The position numbers and the translations under genes were made by a program. From NCBI GenBank assembly GCA_025350645.1, contig JANXXM010000165.1, positions 1 through 35,295 on the forward strand: DNA of 35,295 nt, given 5' to 3'. Of the stretch, positions 8,643-16,749 are shown in pieces. Under the pieces are notes generated by a model that had not been told where the DNA came from, did no database searches, and saw only the letters and a program-made list of their open reading frames with translations. The DNA comes from Ferruginibacter sp. (GTDB lineage Bacteria; Bacteroidota; Bacteroidia; Chitinophagales; Chitinophagaceae). Every line of letters starts with the position of its first letter. The stretch's first letter is position 1.

Positions 8643-8737
8643 GGAAGGAAGTTATGCTCGATGATTGAGCAGATCTAAATTACTGCAAAGAAAATGTGGT
8701 ATGGTTGAAATGAAACTGATGATGCGAAGGTATGGTT

Positions 8738-9562
8738 TTAAATGAATTGGCAAAAGTAATGGGAAGGTAATTTAATATTTATGATATCATCTTTTTTAAA
8801 AATACCATACACACTGCTGCCACTGCCGCTCATTGCGCTGTAAGCAGCACCTATATCGTAAAACATTTTTTTGATATTTTCAATTTCCGGATGCTGGGTA
8901 AATACAGGTGTTTCAAAATCGTTTTTAATATATTTTTTCCATTCGAAGATATCTTTTTGTATATCATTTAAAAGTTGTGATACTTTAGAAAACTTTTCTG
9001 GATTTAAATGTGCAAATGCCGCTTTTGTATTAATGTGAATGCGAGGGTTTACGAGTACAATTTTATATGCAGAAAGATTTAATTTTATAGGCTGCAATAC
9101 TTCCCCACGGCCAGTAGCAAAAGAAGGTTTATTTACAATAAAAAAAGGACAATCGCTGCCCAGTTGTAGGGCATAATGCAATAATTTTTCTTTTGAAATA
9201 TTTAGAGAGAATTTTTTATTTAATAAAATAAGTATTGCAGAAGCATCTGCAGAACCGCCGCCCAGACCGGCTCCCATAGGAATGTGTTTATGTAAATGTA
9301 TTTTTACCGGGGGCAATTTCGGAAAATCCTGGCGAAGTAAACGATATGCTTTTATGCAAAGGTTGTCCTGTTCATTCCCTGCTATCTCCTTTCCGGTAAT
9401 AGAGAAAACAATATCTTTTTCAGCATCTTTATGCTCTATAATTTCTACTGCATCTTTTATTGCAAGAGGATAGAATATAGTTTCCATGTTATGATAACCA
9501 TCATCCCGCTTGCCGGTTATAGTAAGACCAATATTTATTTTGCAATTGGGAAAAAGAACCAC
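8738..9562 (-). CDS. ispE: 4-diphosphocytidyl-2-C-methyl-D-erythritol kinase
   Basis: A GHMP kinase of the non-mevalonate isoprenoid pathway; it phosphorylates CDP-methylerythritol at the 2-hydroxyl. The protein has 274 residues, standard for the family. CKINIGLTITGKRDDGYHNMETIFYP at the start is the diagnostic IspE N-terminus (only part is quoted by residue: K8, H24). The ATP-binding loop is PMGAGLGGGSADASA at 95-109 with the catalytic aspartate D106, and SAMSGSGSSVYGIF near the C-terminus is GHMP motif 3. No other MEP gene is in the window. It supplies isoprenoid precursors that the UbiA gene at 32.7-33.6 kb would ultimately consume, but there is no genomic linkage. Confidence 0.92.
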   Translation of the reverse strand: MVLFPNCKINIGLTITGKRDDGYHNMETIFYPLAIKDAVEIIEHKDAEKDIVFSITGKEIAGNEQDNLCIKAYRLLRQDFPKLPPVKIHLHKHIPMGAGLGGGSADASAILILLNKKFSLNISKEKLLHYALQLGSDCPFFIVNKPSFATGRGEVLQPIKLNLSAYKIVLVNPRIHINTKAAFAHLNPEKFSKVSQLLNDIQKDIFEWKKYIKNDFETPVFTQHPEIENIKKMFYDIGAAYSAMSGSGSSVYGIFKKDDIINIKLPSHYFCQFI

Positions 9563-9567
9563 TGATT

Positions 9568-9594
9568 AATAATTTATAATGAATAATTTATAAT
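9568..9594. repeat. Short direct repeat upstream of ispE
   Basis: The 13-base unit AATAATTTATAAT occurs at 9568-9580 and again at 9582-9594. It is A/T-only and lies just before the ispE start codon. Its role, if any, is unknown. Confidence 0.5.
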
Positions 9595-9700
9595 ATTTTT
9601 AGATCAGAAGGCTTTTAAATAAATGCCGCATTTTATCTCTAACACAAATAAAAAAGTAAAATAATAGACATATCTTTTAAAATAATAAAATTAATAATTA

Positions 9701-10294
9701 TTAATTTTTATTCCTGCTTTTTATTTCATCTCTTATTCTGATAGCTTTTATGTAATCCTCATTTTCTAGCACTTCTGTGAGGAGGGTATTTAATTCATCC
9801 AGCGTCATTCTGTTAAGATCTTCATTGCTGCTGCTAGTGGTAGATGCCACTGCTTCTTTTATATCTGTTACAGGCTTCATATCATCATCCATCATTACAC
9901 CTGCCTGGTCTAAAATATTATCAAAAGTATAAATGGGGCAGCCAAACCTTACGGCAAGTGCCAGTGCATCGGAGGTACGGGAATCTATTTCTACCGTATC
10001 GTTTTCGGAACTGCAAACCAGTTTAGAATAAAAAATGCCTTCCTGTAAATTATTAATAATTATTTCGTGCAGCTCTACATTAAATGACATCATAAAATTT
10101 TTCATAAGGTCGTGTGTGAGCGGGCGGCTTGGGCTCATGCGCTCTAATGCCACGGCTATGGCCTGTGCTTCAAACCCACCAATTACTATGGGTAATCTTC
10201 TTAGCCCGTTTACTTCGCCCAATACAACCGCATAAGATTGGGTTTGCGTAATGCTGTGTGATAATGCTACTATTTCCAGTTCTATTTTCTTCAT
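9701..10294 (-). CDS. Bifunctional nuclease family protein (DUF151) with C-terminal UVR motif
   Basis: Residues ~1-135 form a DUF151/bifunctional nuclease domain: MKKIELEIVALSHS, SYAVVLGEVNGLRRLPIVIG, EAQAIAVALE, RPLTHDLMKNF, IDSRTSDALALAVRFGCPIY. Members have been reported to have DNase and RNase activity, though the in vivo role is unclear. After a Ser/Thr-rich linker (~150-155) residues 160-195 form a UVR motif (LNTLLTEVLENEDYIKAIRIRDEI), the helical hairpin found in UvrB/UvrC and ClpA-type proteins, where it mediates protein contacts. The 197-residue architecture is one I associate with Bacteroidota. It is 79 bases downstream of etfA on the same strand but separated from it by a strong terminator. 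Confidence 0.87.
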   Translation of the reverse strand: MKKIELEIVALSHSITQTQSYAVVLGEVNGLRRLPIVIGGFEAQAIAVALERMSPSRPLTHDLMKNFMMSFNVELHEIIINNLQEGIFYSKLVCSSENDTVEIDSRTSDALALAVRFGCPIYTFDNILDQAGVMMDDDMKPVTDIKEAVASTTSSSNEDLNRMTLDELNTLLTEVLENEDYIKAIRIRDEIKSRNKN

Positions 10295-10320
10295 GATTTA
10301 TACGAATGGGCAAATATAAA

Positions 10321-10354
10321 AAATAAAGCCTTTCAAACAGGTTGAAAGGCTTTT
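10321..10354 (-). terminator. Strong Rho-independent terminator after etfA
   Basis: AGCCTTTCAA at 10327-10336 pairs perfectly over ten bases with TTGAAAGGCT at 10342-10351, with a five-base loop. On the minus strand the stem is followed by a TTTATTTTTT-like tract. It is 23 bases past the etfA stop. The plus-strand side also ends in TTTT, so it may work both ways. Confidence 0.85.
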
Positions 10355-10373
10355 AAATTATCTACAAAAAGTT

Positions 10374-11327
10374 TTATGCACTTTTCATTTTCTTTACCGC
10401 TTCTATAATTTTTGGCATTACTTCAAAAGCATCTCCAACAATACCATAGTCTGCTGCTTTAAAAAATGGCGCTTCGGGGTCTTTGTTTATTACAACAATA
10501 GTTTTGCTGCGGTTTACGCCGGCAAGGTGTTGTATTGCGCCGGATATTCCTACTGCTATGTACAAATTTGGTGCAATGGCAAGCCCTGTTTGCCCCACAT
10601 GCTCGTGGTGCGGGCGCCAGTTAATATCTGCGACAGGGCGGCTGCAGGCTGTTGCAGCACCAAGCAAGTGTGCAAGATCTGTTATCATGCCCCAGTTTTC
10701 TGGCCCTTTTAAACCACGGCCACCACTTACTACAATATCAGCTTCTCCCAGTGGTACTTCTCCTTTAACCAAATCTGTACTTATTACCTCTACCTTAGCC
10801 ACTCCTATAGTAGCCTCAAATGGTATAACTTCTGCCTGAGCAACTGTTGTAACAACCGTGAACGAATTTGGATTTAATGCAATTATTTTTTTGGCAGTAT
10901 TCACCGTAATGTTTGCGAATGCTTTTCCGCTAAACACTGTTTTCTTCACCGTAAAGCCGTTGCTCAAATCCGGCAATGCACATGCTCCAGCAACTAATCC
11001 AGCTTTTAAACTTACACTGAGTCTTGGTGCGATAGCTTTTGCTGTAGTATTATTTGAGAAAACTATTACATCAGCATTTACAGCGGCTTGCGCTATCACT
11101 TTTGTAAAAATTTGTGCATCAAATTTATCCAACGTAGTGTTGGTAACCTTATGCACTTTTGTGATCCCATAATTTCCTAAACTTGCTACATTATCATTTA
11201 CATTGCCTATTAAAATGGCCTCTGCAGTTGTACCAGTAAGTTTTGCAACTTCGGCAGCATAGCTTGCAGCTTCTAAAGAACTTTTTTTAATATGACCTTC
11301 TTGTTGATCAATAAATACGAGTACCAT
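10374..11327 (-). CDS. etfA: Electron transfer flavoprotein subunit alpha
   Basis: This 317-residue subunit carries the FAD of the soluble ETF heterodimer, which passes electrons from acyl-CoA and other dehydrogenases to the respiratory chain. The C-terminal FAD domain is clear: VVSGGRGLKGPENW, AATACSRPVADINW, HVGQTGLAIAPNLYIAVGISGAIQHLAG, VVINKDPEAPFFKAADYGIVGD. The N-terminal AANH-like domain starts MVLVFIDQQEGHIKKSS. Its partner etfB lies ~465 bases upstream on the same strand, separated by a decayed four-helix-bundle gene; normally the pair is nearly contiguous. Expression from the etfB promoter is plausible but would have to cross that debris. A strong terminator follows. Confidence 0.95.
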   Translation of the reverse strand: MVLVFIDQQEGHIKKSSLEAASYAAEVAKLTGTTAEAILIGNVNDNVASLGNYGITKVHKVTNTTLDKFDAQIFTKVIAQAAVNADVIVFSNNTTAKAIAPRLSVSLKAGLVAGACALPDLSNGFTVKKTVFSGKAFANITVNTAKKIIALNPNSFTVVTTVAQAEVIPFEATIGVAKVEVISTDLVKGEVPLGEADIVVSGGRGLKGPENWGMITDLAHLLGAATACSRPVADINWRPHHEHVGQTGLAIAPNLYIAVGISGAIQHLAGVNRSKTIVVINKDPEAPFFKAADYGIVGDAFEVMPKIIEAVKKMKSA

Positions 11328-11340
11328 AATTAATAATTGG

Positions 11341-11358
11341 TTAATGGTTAATGGATAT
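11341..11358. repeat. Left flank repeat of the four-helix-bundle cassette
   Basis: TTAATGG occurs twice in tandem (11341-11347, 11348-11354). TTAATGGATAT at 11348-11358 is an inverted copy of the sequence at 11785-11796. It is 14 bases upstream of the etfA start codon. Confidence 0.6.
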
Positions 11359-11359
11359 T

Positions 11360-11717
11360 TTATTTAACTCGAAGCCTACTGGTTTTTATGCTTGCTGTTA
11401 ATAATTTTAATAGCGCTACACAATCTTTTTTAAGTGAGTCATACATTCTAATATTTATAAAATCTGTAGCAAACAATAAATCTAGCCAATATTCTTTTTC
11501 ATTTATTTATTTAAATCCTATGCTAAGTTTATGGATAAAATCTTTTATGCTTTCGGCATATTCAGTTTCTCTAACTAATGCTCCTATTGATGTTCCGCTT
11601 TTTTATAATTTGCTGCGATAAAACAAATTTTTTATGTTCTGATTTTAAAAATTTATAAAGATTTATTATTCGTATTGCAAATTTGAAACTTTTATCTTTT
11701 TATATATTTTTTTTCAT
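11360..11717 (-). pseudogene. Decayed four-helix-bundle protein (S23/IVP family)
   Basis: Minus-strand pieces reassemble into one short protein. From the ATG at 11717-11715 the first frame reads MKKNI, a stop, then KDKSFKFAIRIINLYKFL and KFVLSQQIIKK. A frame change gives SGTSIGALVRETEYAES and KDFIHKLSIGFK, and a second change gives NEKEYWLDLLFATDFIN to the TAA at 11362-11360. KSF.FA.RI..LY, SGTSIGALVRE.E.A.S..DFIHKLSI and E..YWL.LL are hallmarks of the four-helix-bundle family related to proteins encoded in 23S rRNA intervening sequences. With a stop and two frame breaks it is inactive. It sits between etfB and etfA, flanked by short inverted repeats. The overlapping plus-strand open frame is a shadow. 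Confidence 0.85.
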
Positions 11718-11769
11718 GTTAATGGAATTTTAGAGTAGATTAATGTACAATGAAATTAAAATGTTATAC

Positions 11770-11796
11770 ATTATCCATTTACGAATTATCCATTAA
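11770..11796. repeat. Right flank repeat of the four-helix-bundle cassette
   Basis: ATTATCCAT occurs at 11770-11778 and 11785-11793. ATTATCCATTAA at 11785-11796 is the reverse complement of TTAATGGATAAT, matching the left flank at 11348-11358 in ten consecutive bases. The etfB stop codon (11793-11795) lies inside this repeat. Confidence 0.6.
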
Positions 11797-12536
11797 AATA
11801 CCTTCGCTTCTTCGTGCAGTAATCTCACCAGCTCTTCCGGGTTTTCTGCACTTATTAATTTGACACCGGCTTTTGCCGGGGGTAAATCAAAAGAAGCGAT
11901 ACTGGTATAACTTTCTGCAGCTACTGGCTCTAAAACTTTTAATGGTTTTGTTCTTGCTCCCATAATACCTTTCATATTGGGTATACGTTGTTCTGCCATT
12001 CCTTTTTGGCAACTTACTACCACAGGTAATGCAACTTTATCAGTTTCTTCACCACCCTCTATTTCTCTTACTACCATTGCGTTTCCGCCATCTAAATCAA
12101 ATTTTATTGCATGAGAAATATAAGGAAGGTTTAATAATTCTGCTACCATTCCACCAATAGAAGAACCGTTATAATCAATGGTTTCTTTACCGGTAAAAAT
12201 AAGATCGTAAGAAGTTTCTTTTGCAATATTTGCAATTTGCGATGCAATGTAAAAGCTATCACTACTATCTGTATTAACTCTAAAAGCTTCATCACCGCCC
12301 AGTGCAAGTGCCTTGCGAATAATAGGATCAGTATCTGCTAAACCCACATTTATTAAATGCAAAACCGTAGCAGGATCTTTTTCTTTTAACTCAATGGCTC
12401 TTACCAATGCATACCACTCATCGTAAGGATTAATAATCCACTGCACTCCATCAGCAGCAAATTTCGTATTGTTATCAGTGAAGGCTATTTTTGCCGTTGT
12501 ATCTGGCGTTTTACTTATGCAAACAAGGATTTTCAT
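11793..12536 (-). CDS. etfB: Electron transfer flavoprotein subunit beta
   Basis: The 247-residue beta subunit of ETF, which binds AMP and completes the FAD site with EtfA. The start MKILVCISKTPDTTAKIAF, WIINPYDEWYALVRAIELKE, LALGGDEAFRV, DLIFTGKETIDYNGSSIGGMVAELL and LPVVVSCQKGMAEQRIPNMKGIMGARTKPL are standard EtfB signatures (the last is longer than quoted). It is the first gene of the interrupted etfB-etfA pair, preceded by a good promoter candidate. The stop codon lies within a repeat shared with the other side of the four-helix-bundle remnant, so the extreme C-terminus may have been altered by that insertion; EEAKVF looks close to a normal ending. Confidence 0.95.
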   Translation of the reverse strand: MKILVCISKTPDTTAKIAFTDNNTKFAADGVQWIINPYDEWYALVRAIELKEKDPATVLHLINVGLADTDPIIRKALALGGDEAFRVNTDSSDSFYIASQIANIAKETSYDLIFTGKETIDYNGSSIGGMVAELLNLPYISHAIKFDLDGGNAMVVREIEGGEETDKVALPVVVSCQKGMAEQRIPNMKGIMGARTKPLKVLEPVAAESYTSIASFDLPPAKAGVKLISAENPEELVRLLHEEAKVF

Positions 12537-12572
12537 TATGTAAATATTAAAGGTTGTTTATGCAACTATATG

Positions 12573-12605
12573 CAAATATAAGCCATGTATTTGTAAAACA
12601 TCAAA
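12573..12605 (-). promoter_or_regulatory. Candidate promoter of etfB (TTTG-N21-TAnnTTTG)
   Basis: On the minus strand TTTG (12605-12602) is followed after 21 bases by TATATTTG (12580-12573), matching the -33 and -7 boxes of Bacteroidota sigma factor promoters. The -7 box ends 37 bases before the etfB ATG. Confidence 0.5.
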
Positions 12606-12624
12606 GCCCTAAAAAAATAATTAT

Positions 12625-12936
12625 ATGGAGCGTATAGATAAATTAAAATCATTTTTAGCCACCTCTCCTGCAGATAGTTTTTTGCAGCATGCACTGGCAT
12701 TAGAATATATAAAAGTGGGGAATGATAATGAGGCCCGTACAATGTTTGAAGCTATATTACAAAAGGAGCCTGGTTATGTAGGTTCTTATTATCACCTCGG
12801 TAAATTACTGGAAAGAGCAGGCGATTATGAAAATGCTGTTAACATTTATACAAAAGGAATGGAGCAGGCAAAAGTCGTAAAAGATAACCATAGTTTAAAT
12901 GAATTGCAAGGAGCTTTAGACGAAATAACGGAATAA
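12625..12936 (+). CDS. Small tetratricopeptide-repeat protein
   Basis: A 103-residue protein with no signal peptide, so cytoplasmic. It has two clear TPR units: SFLQHALALEYIKVGNDNEARTMFEAILQKEP and YVGSYYHLGKLLERAGDYENAVNIYTKGMEQA (approximate residues 18-49 and 51-84; positions A, G, Y, A, F and P fit the TPR pattern), followed by a capping helix. TPR arrays bind partner proteins; no catalytic domain is present and the partner is unknown. It is divergent from etfB and convergent with the MutS-like gene, 15 bases apart. Confidence 0.85.
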   Translation: MERIDKLKSFLATSPADSFLQHALALEYIKVGNDNEARTMFEAILQKEPGYVGSYYHLGKLLERAGDYENAVNIYTKGMEQAKVVKDNHSLNELQGALDEITE

Positions 12937-12951
12937 TTTTTTTAAATAAAC

Positions 12952-14781
12952 TCACAATTCCAGTCCTATATTTTTCATGAGAATAGAAGCATTCATGCTT
13001 GTACAAACACCTTCTTTTAATTTGTAATCAAAATATAATTCCTCGCCATTTACTTGTACGTCAAAATGTTTGGTGATAATATGCAAGGGATAAATATTTT
13101 TAAGATCGGCCAATGCTAAATCATGCGTTGCAATAATTGCGGCAGCGTTTTGTTTTATGAGCTGCTGAATAAGCGCTTCGCTGCCAGTGTGCCTATCCAG
13201 CGAATTTGTACCCCGTAAAATTTCATCCAGTAAAACGAATACTTTTTCTTTGGCATTTATTTTCTCAATAACCGTTTTAAGCTTTTTTAATTCTGCGTAA
13301 AAGGTAGAAGTGCTTTCTTCCAAATTATCTGCAATACGCATACTGCTAAGCAATTGCACAGGCGATATTTCAAAAGCTGTAGCACAAGCAGGAGCCCCCG
13401 CCATGGCCAGTATCACGTTTATACCAAGGCTGCGCAAATATGTACTTTTGCCTGCCATATTACTGCCGGTAACTACCATTATTTTGCCTGCTTCATTTAT
13501 ACTAATATAATTATTTATTCTTTTTATAACAGGTATTAAAGGATGCCCTAATTCTTTTGCATTAATAAAAAAATGATCATTGTGCAACACCGGTATGCAC
13601 CAATCCTTATTATTAAATTGTAGTGTTGTTAAACTATTAAGCGCTTCAATATTTGCAAGTGTATCAAACCATGTATCTATACGGCTTGTATTTTTATTTT
13701 TCCAATTTTCCAGATCCAGCACCTGTTGAAGATTCCAGAAAAGTAGTAAATTTAATGGTGCAGAAATTACAATATTATACCGAATATCCAGCCTGTCCAG
13801 TATTTTTTGCAATTGGTTTATTGTAGCAGAAGCCTTCTCTTTATCATTTTGTAAATTATTTTTAAGCTTCTGTAAAAGGGTTGTTTGAAACGACTGAGAC
13901 TCAATTGCAGCAATACTTTCAGACAATGCTTCCAGCTCATCTACTATTTTGGATAGCTGCTCGTGTAGTGGTGAAATGATTTTGTTTATTTGAAAACCAA
14001 TGATACCACTGATAAGCATGGTGCCATAAAAATAATTTAGAGAGATATACCCAAAAATTACCATTGCAGTTATGCCAAGTATAATAAGTGGCAGCAAGTA
14101 ACGCAGCCACTGCCAGGGTTTAAATTGTAAAAAAAGCGATGGTTGCTGCAGCCAGTTGGCTATTTTGCCTAATGTACTTTTTTTGATAATTGTTTTTTTA
14201 CCAATGGCCGTTATGTTTTGTCGCCAATTGCTTAGCGGCATTAATGTTGCCAAAGCTGCTTGTCTTTGTAATATGGTTTCTTTATCTGCCGGATGTAGTA
14301 ACCAGTCTGCCAGTTTTTGTGCGCCCATTTCTGATGTTGTGCGGTTAATAAACTGGTACAAGGAAGCATGCCCGAACACATCCATATCATTAGCATAAAA
14401 ATGTTCATGCGGAGTAAATATTTTTCCATCATCAAACTGAAAATATTTTCCTGCTACAGCATTTATTTCATCTTCATTTATACCGATCAATCTTTTTAAA
14501 TGTGCAGCCGCAGCGCTATTGGCAAGATCTTTATGCACCAGCCTTATAAAAATAATAAGCATTATAAAAGCAGCAGATACGGCATATATTTTACCTGTAT
14601 TCCACAAAAAATAAAAAATTAAAAATACTGCAACTATACTTCCCAGTCTTAATGCGGCAAAAACAGATTTGTATTGTTTTGTTTTTAATAATTGAGCAGT
14701 TAAATCTTTTTTTCGTTCTGTGTAATATGCTAAAGCCTCCATTTGGTAAAAATAGCGTGTAATTTTTATTTGCTTCGCCAA
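12952..14781 (-). CDS. Membrane-anchored MutS-family ATPase
   Basis: The C-terminal half is a MutS ATPase domain: Walker A GSNMAGKST at 439-447, SMRIADNLEESTSTFYAEL (residues ~480-498), Walker B VFVLLDEILRGTNSLDR near 514-530 and the switch histidine in IIATHDLAL. The preceding region has the core/clamp helices (about 270-400) but there is no N-terminal mismatch-binding domain with the Phe-X-Glu motif. There are two pairs of hydrophobic segments, about 41-60 and 65-82, then 226-245 and 248-265, which make it an inner-membrane protein. It is about 600 residues rather than 850, so it is not the mismatch-repair MutS; its real function is not known. It is convergent with the TPR gene. Confidence 0.87.
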   Translation of the reverse strand: MAKQIKITRYFYQMEALAYYTERKKDLTAQLLKTKQYKSVFAALRLGSIVAVFLIFYFLWNTGKIYAVSAAFIMLIIFIRLVHKDLANSAAAAHLKRLIGINEDEINAVAGKYFQFDDGKIFTPHEHFYANDMDVFGHASLYQFINRTTSEMGAQKLADWLLHPADKETILQRQAALATLMPLSNWRQNITAIGKKTIIKKSTLGKIANWLQQPSLFLQFKPWQWLRYLLPLIILGITAMVIFGYISLNYFYGTMLISGIIGFQINKIISPLHEQLSKIVDELEALSESIAAIESQSFQTTLLQKLKNNLQNDKEKASATINQLQKILDRLDIRYNIVISAPLNLLLFWNLQQVLDLENWKNKNTSRIDTWFDTLANIEALNSLTTLQFNNKDWCIPVLHNDHFFINAKELGHPLIPVIKRINNYISINEAGKIMVVTGSNMAGKSTYLRSLGINVILAMAGAPACATAFEISPVQLLSSMRIADNLEESTSTFYAELKKLKTVIEKINAKEKVFVLLDEILRGTNSLDRHTGSEALIQQLIKQNAAAIIATHDLALADLKNIYPLHIITKHFDVQVNGEELYFDYKLKEGVCTSMNASILMKNIGLEL

Positions 14782-14883
14782 TTTATTAAAACGAATAATA
14801 AGGTTTTTGATAAAGTGGTACTAATTTTTTTTTATTATTGCCTGCCATTTGCCATCATTGTATAATAGCTGTAATTTTACAGT

Positions 14884-15759
14884 ATGAAATGGTATCTTTT
14901 TTTAGTAAGTCTTTTTCTTGTTGCATCCTGCGAAAAAAATATTGATTTTGATCTTAAAGAATCTCCACCTGTATTGGTGGTAGATGCAGAAATTGAAAAT
15001 GCAAAACCGCCAACAGTAGTATTGTCCAGAAGCTTGTCTTTTTTCAGTAAAATATCTCCCGAAATTTTATCGGCTAGTTTTATTCATAATGCAGATGTAT
15101 ATGTTTCCAATGGGACGTTAACGCATAAATTAAAAGAGTATCCTATTCCATTAGCGCCGGGTTTTACAGCTTATGTATACAGCAACGACCCGGCAAGCCC
15201 TGCCACTGCGTTTTTAGGAGAAATAAATAAATCCTATTCTTTAAGAATTTTATCTGAAGGAAAAGAATATACCGCATCCACTTCTATTCCTTTAAATAAT
15301 ATTAAACTGGATTCTATGTGGGTAATACCTGCACCACAAAACCCGGATACGGCTAAAAGAATATTGTTTATAAAAGCTACAGATCCGCCAGGGCTGGGAA
15401 GTTTTGCCCGTTATTTCACAAAGAAAAACAGCAATCCTTTTTTTGCAGGAGAAAACTCTGTATCGGATGATCAGGTAGTCGATGGCACTACATTCTCTGT
15501 ACAACTGCCCCCAGGTATAGATAGAAATGATCGGCCAAAAGCAGATAGTAATTTCTTTAAAAGAGGGGATACCATTACACTAAGATTTACCAATATTACC
15601 AAGCCAACATATACTTTTTGGAGCACTTGGGAGTTTGCATACCAGGGAATTGGGAATCCTTTTTCGCAGCCCAATAAAGTAATTGGCAATATAAGTAATG
15701 GTGCTTTGGGGGTATTTGCAGGATATGCGGCACAATATAAAACCATCATTGCCCAATAA
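14884..15759 (+). CDS. DUF4249 domain-containing lipoprotein
   Basis: A 291-residue protein beginning MKWYLFLVSLFLVASC, a textbook lipoprotein signal with C16 as the acylated cysteine, followed by EKNIDFDL. The phrases PPVLVVDAEIENAKPPTVVLSRSLSFF and ADVYVSNGT fit the DUF4249 N-terminal beta domain, and TYTFWSTWEFAYQGIGNPFSQP the C-terminal part, where NPFS.P...V.GNI.NG.LGVF is well conserved. DUF4249 genes usually sit beside a TonB-dependent receptor and are probably outer-membrane accessory lipoproteins; here no receptor is adjacent. The gene starts 100 bases from the divergent MutS-like gene and 42 bases upstream of trxB. Confidence 0.87.
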   Translation: MKWYLFLVSLFLVASCEKNIDFDLKESPPVLVVDAEIENAKPPTVVLSRSLSFFSKISPEILSASFIHNADVYVSNGTLTHKLKEYPIPLAPGFTAYVYSNDPASPATAFLGEINKSYSLRILSEGKEYTASTSIPLNNIKLDSMWVIPAPQNPDTAKRILFIKATDPPGLGSFARYFTKKNSNPFFAGENSVSDDQVVDGTTFSVQLPPGIDRNDRPKADSNFFKRGDTITLRFTNITKPTYTFWSTWEFAYQGIGNPFSQPNKVIGNISNGALGVFAGYAAQYKTIIAQ

Positions 15760-15801
15760 AAATTAAAGTATATTTTCACTTAAAAAATAAGAACAGGAAT
15801 A

Positions 15802-16749
15802 ATGGATATTACCACAGATGAAAAAGTAAGTTGCCTAATAATAGGAAGTGGCCCTGCCGGATATACGGCGGCTATTTATGCAGCAAGGGCAAATATGAAA
15901 CCTGTATTATACCAGGGCATACAACCAGGCGGCCAGCTCACCATTACAACGGAAGTTGAAAATTACCCTGGCTACCCTGATGGAATACAAGGCCCGGAAA
16001 TGATGGTACATTTTGAAAAGCAGGCAGCAAGAATGGGTACTGACATACGTTACGGGCTGGCCACAAAAGTAGATTTTAGTACAAGACCATTAAGGGTAGA
16101 AATAGACGAAGAAAAATGGATAGCAACAGATGCTATAATTATAAGCACTGGAGCTGCTGCCAAATGGCTGGGTATAGAAAGTGAACAGAGACTAAATGGT
16201 TATGGTGTAAGTGCCTGTGCCGTTTGTGATGGTTTTTTCTTTAAAGGAAAAGAAGCTGCAATAGTAGGGGCAGGAGATACAGCGGCAGAAGAAGCACTAT
16301 ACCTATCTAAAATTTGCAGTACGGTGCACATGATTGTAAGAAAAGGAGAAATGCGGGCAAGTAAAATAATGCAGCAAAGAGTAATAGATGCACCCAATAT
16401 AAAAATATACTGGAACAGCGAAACAGATGAAATTCTTGGTGATAAAAAAGTAGAAGGAGTGCGTATTTTAAATAATATTACCAAAGAAAAAATAACAATA
16501 CCGGTGAGCGCATTTTTTGTAGCTATAGGTCACAAACCCAACAGCGATATATTTAAAGGCTGGTTAGATATGGATGATGCAGGTTATTTAATAACCACAC
16601 CCGGTACATCTAAAACAAATGTAGAAGGGGTTTTCGCATCGGGCGATGTACAGGATAAAATATACAGGCAGGCTGTAACTGCTGCCGGCAGTGGTTGTAT
16701 GGCTTCTCTGGATGCAGAGCGTTATTTAAGCGAAAAAGGATTACACTAA
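15802..16749 (+). CDS. trxB: Thioredoxin-disulfide reductase
   Basis: A 315-residue flavoprotein that reduces thioredoxin with NADPH. It has the FAD-binding GSGPAG (15-20), GGQLTITTEVENYPG, the redox-active pair C139/C142 in ACAVCDG, the NADPH-binding GAGDTAAEEA (156-165), and the C-terminal FASGDVQDKIYRQAVTAAGSGCMA segment that completes the FAD site. All catalytic features are intact and the length is typical. The stop codon TAA (16747-16749) shares a base with the folB start ATG, so the two genes are translationally coupled. Confidence 0.95.
   Translation: MDITTDEKVSCLIIGSGPAGYTAAIYAARANMKPVLYQGIQPGGQLTITTEVENYPGYPDGIQGPEMMVHFEKQAARMGTDIRYGLATKVDFSTRPLRVEIDEEKWIATDAIIISTGAAAKWLGIESEQRLNGYGVSACAVCDGFFFKGKEAAIVGAGDTAAEEALYLSKICSTVHMIVRKGEMRASKIMQQRVIDAPNIKIYWNSETDEILGDKKVEGVRILNNITKEKITIPVSAFFVAIGHKPNSDIFKGWLDMDDAGYLITTPGTSKTNVEGVFASGDVQDKIYRQAVTAAGSGCMASLDAERYLSEKGLH

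Noticed and set aside
11388-11621. Plus-strand open frame of 77 residues between the etf genes
   Set aside because: The minus strand reads as a recognisable four-helix-bundle protein in pieces, so this is its shadow.
16695-16748. Extended N-terminus of folB starting inside trxB
   Set aside because: The family starts at the MTIHLNEM segment; the ATG overlapping the trxB stop gives the normal length.
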